DNA of 40,642 nt, from positions 1 to 40,642 of the forward strand of contig JAICWX010000046.1 in the NCBI GenBank assembly GCA_025934635.1. Reading direction: 5' to 3'. Below the pieces are notes generated by a model. It saw only the letters and a list, made by a program, of their open reading frames with translations. It was not told the origin of the DNA and did no database searches. Positions 39,302 through 40,642 of this stretch are shown here, piece after piece. This DNA comes from Streptosporangiaceae bacterium (lineage in GTDB: Bacteria > Actinomycetota > Actinomycetes > Streptosporangiales > Streptosporangiaceae). Within the stretch, counting starts at the first letter, position 1, and every line of letters begins with the position of its first letter. The translations under genes and the position numbers were made by a program.

Positions 39302-39950
39302 TTAACAGGGCGGTAAGGGCCGCAGCAGCCGGGCTACGCAGGAGAAGTCGGCGTCGGCGAAGCCGGCCGCGCAGGCATCGGCCAGGGCGCGGCGGTGGCG
39401 ACCGGCAGCGGCAGGCTGGCCCCGTCGGCCACGCTCAGCGCCAGTTCCAGGTCCTTGGCCATCAGCGCGGTGGTGAAGGCGACCGGGGGCTCCGGGCCGG
39501 CGCCGTCGGCCAGGTAGGCCTCGCGCTTGTAGCCGAGGAAGGGCGAGGCCACCGCGCTGACCGTCAGGGTGTCGTAGGCGCTGGCCGGGCTGATGCCGGC
39601 GCCAGCGGCCAGCGCGAGCGCCTCGGCTACGGCCTGGTTGGTGGCGGCGATCATGATGTTGACGGCCAGCTTCATGGCCGCGCCCGCGCCCGCGGGGCCG
39701 AGGTGGAGCTGCCGGGCGGTGAACGCGGCCAGCACGGGCGGACCCGCTCGAAGGCCCCGGCCGGGCCGCCCGCCATGGCGGTTAGCGTGCCCTGCTCGGT
39801 CAGCACGGTGCTGCCGGACACCGGGGCGTCCAGGAAGTCCGCGCCGTGCCCGGCCGCCGCGGCCGCGAGCTCGCGGGCGGCCCGGGGCCCGGTGGTGCTC
39901 ATGTCCACACCTACGCGCACGGCCGCGTCACCGGGCGGTGGCCGCGTCAT
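39302..39950 (-). pseudogene. 3-hydroxyisobutyrate dehydrogenase-like pseudogene
   Basis: Parts in three frames match the beta-hydroxyacid dehydrogenase family: VDMSTTGPRAARELAAAAAG and FLDAPVSGSTV (frame 1), then AAMKLAVNIMIAATNQAVAEAL (the catalytic-lysine region, written in two runs here: AAMKLAVN, IMIAATNQAVAEAL) and AKDLELALSVADG (frame 2), then RALADACAAGFADADFS (frame 3). The N-terminal GxGxxG nucleotide motif and the following ~70 residues are missing. At least two frameshifts plus a deletion make it nonfunctional. Its ATG overlaps the end of the M24 gene. Confidence 0.7.
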
Positions 39951-40642
39951 CGGGCCACGGACGCGTCGCCGTTGGCCGCGGCCGCGTCGCCGTTGGCGGC
40001 GGGGAACTCGCCTCGCCCGGCCGGGGTGTTGCGGTGGGACTGGCTCTCCCGCAGCGTGTTCAGGGTGCCGCCGGCCGTGTAGTAGCGGCGGCCGGCCACC
40101 AGCAGTTCCTCGGCCGGGAACTTGGTGATGACCTCGCAGCCGTCCGCGGTGACGACCACTTCCTCCTCGATCCGGGCGGCCGACCAGCCATCGCGGGCCG
40201 GCCAGTAGGTCTCCAGCGCGAAGACCATCCCTTCCTCCAGCGGTTCGGGGTGGTCCAGGGACACCAGCCGGGAGAAGATCGGCTTCTCCCAGATCGACAG
40301 GCCCACGCCGTGCCCGTACTGCAGGCCGAAGCAGGCGGTCTCGTCACTGAAGCCGAACTCCTGCGCCCGCGGCCAGCCGGACACGATGTCGCCGGTGGTG
40401 GCGCCCGGCTTGACCAGCGCGATGGCCTGGTCCATGTACTCGCGGCAGCGGACGTAGGCGTCGCGCTGGGCGCGGGACGCGCTGCCGACCGCGAACGTCC
40501 GGTAGTAGCAGGTCCGGTAGCCGAGGTAGCTGTGCAGGATGTCGAAGAAGGCCGGGTCGCCGGGCCGGATCAGCCGGTCGGAGTAGACGTGCGGGTGCGG
40601 CGAGCAGCGCTCGCCGGAGATCGCGTTGACCCCCTCCACGTA
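39947..40642 (-). CDS. M24-family metallopeptidase (partial, N-terminus off the right edge)
   Basis: C-terminal 231 residues of an Xaa-Pro aminopeptidase/creatinase-fold protein. FFDIL holds the first metal Asp; the second metal Asp position appears to be Cys (GYRTCYYRTF), 11 residues later. The His (QYGHGVGLSIWEKP), Glu (FALETYW) and Glu (RIEEEVVV) ligands are present. The C-terminal tail has an AANGD repeat from a 21-bp period. The change of a ligand may mean altered metal use or a non-peptidase role. Confidence 0.85.
   Translation of the reverse strand, partial: YVEGVNAISGERCSPHPHVYSDRLIRPGDPAFFDILHSYLGYRTCYYRTFAVGSASRAQRDAYVRCREYMDQAIALVKPGATTGDIVSGWPRAQEFGFSDETACFGLQYGHGVGLSIWEKPIFSRLVSLDHPEPLEEGMVFALETYWPARDGWSAARIEEEVVVTADGCEVITKFPAEELLVAGRRYYTAGGTLNTLRESQSHRNTPAGRGEFPAANGDAAAANGDASVAR
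39963..39997. repeat. 21-bp period repeat in the M24 C-terminal tail
   Basis: GCGTCGCCGTTGGC occurs at 39963-39976 and 39984-39997 (21-bp period), encoding the doubled AANGDA of the M24 tail on the minus strand. Confidence 0.7.

Noticed and set aside
1..40642. tRNA, rRNA or riboswitch genes
   Set aside because: No cloverleaf, rRNA core or known riboswitch consensus was recognised by eye; a dedicated covariance-model search would be needed to exclude them.

Overview
The window is very GC-rich throughout, with strong third-position G/C bias, frequent GTG starts, many TetR/MarR/HxlR/PadR/DeoR regulators, an SigE-family sigma factor paired with a membrane partner, a DUF222/HNH (13E12-type) protein and FHA-domain proteins. 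This points to a chromosomal segment of a filamentous actinomycete, Streptosporangiales-like or a related group. I saw no rRNA, tRNA, CRISPR array, insertion sequence or phage module. Function calls rest on motifs and remembered families, not on searches.

Left part (1-12.1 kb): mostly short, independently regulated metabolic units. A cytochrome P450 carrying an N-terminal FHA domain (cut by the left edge) lies downstream of an SDR with a divergent HxlR regulator. Next come a PanE-like reductase, an HD-GYP protein fused to a LuxR HTH, an amidase, a DUF3500 protein, a crotonase, a small HTH plus Clp-N pair with a double operator and apparently leaderless promoter, and a siderophore-interacting flavoprotein divergent from a MarR regulator.

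Middle (12.1-26.1 kb): a decayed stretch (PIG-L-like and phosphotransferase-like fragments) beside an FHA-SnoaL fusion; a DUF222/HNH protein; a phosphotransferase; a three-gene membrane redox unit (secreted protein, DUF6529, Rieske lipoprotein); PadR with L-2-hydroxyglutarate oxidase; a SigE-type sigma factor with its CU044_5270-like partner; a second PanE-like reductase; a thiolase; and a hydrolase/LUD pair divergent from a TetR.

Right part (26.2-37 kb): the most interesting region. A continuous minus-strand operon encodes a sugar-binding lipoprotein, two ABC permeases, a SIS-domain sugar isomerase/deaminase, a tagatose/fructose-6-phosphate-type PfkB kinase, a class II aldolase, a DeoR repressor and a second PfkB kinase. 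Divergent from it is an overlapping pair: an NAD-dependent GH4 glycosidase and a secreted GH114-type endo-alpha-1,4-polygalactosaminidase. Together they read as a complete proposed route: extracellular cleavage of de-N-acetylated polygalactosamine, import of oligomers, intracellular hydrolysis, phosphorylation, deamination to tagatose-6-phosphate, a second phosphorylation and aldol cleavage. A DeoR regulator, no PTS and no deacetylase fit this reading. Substrate and steps are inference.

Right end (37-40.6 kb): an ABC-2-type membrane protein fused to a universal stress domain, divergent from a TetR with two matching operators; a frameshifted 3-hydroxyisobutyrate-dehydrogenase-like pseudogene; and the C-terminal part of an M24 peptidase cut by the right edge. 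Short tandem duplications (13-26 bp), often in frame, recur across the window.
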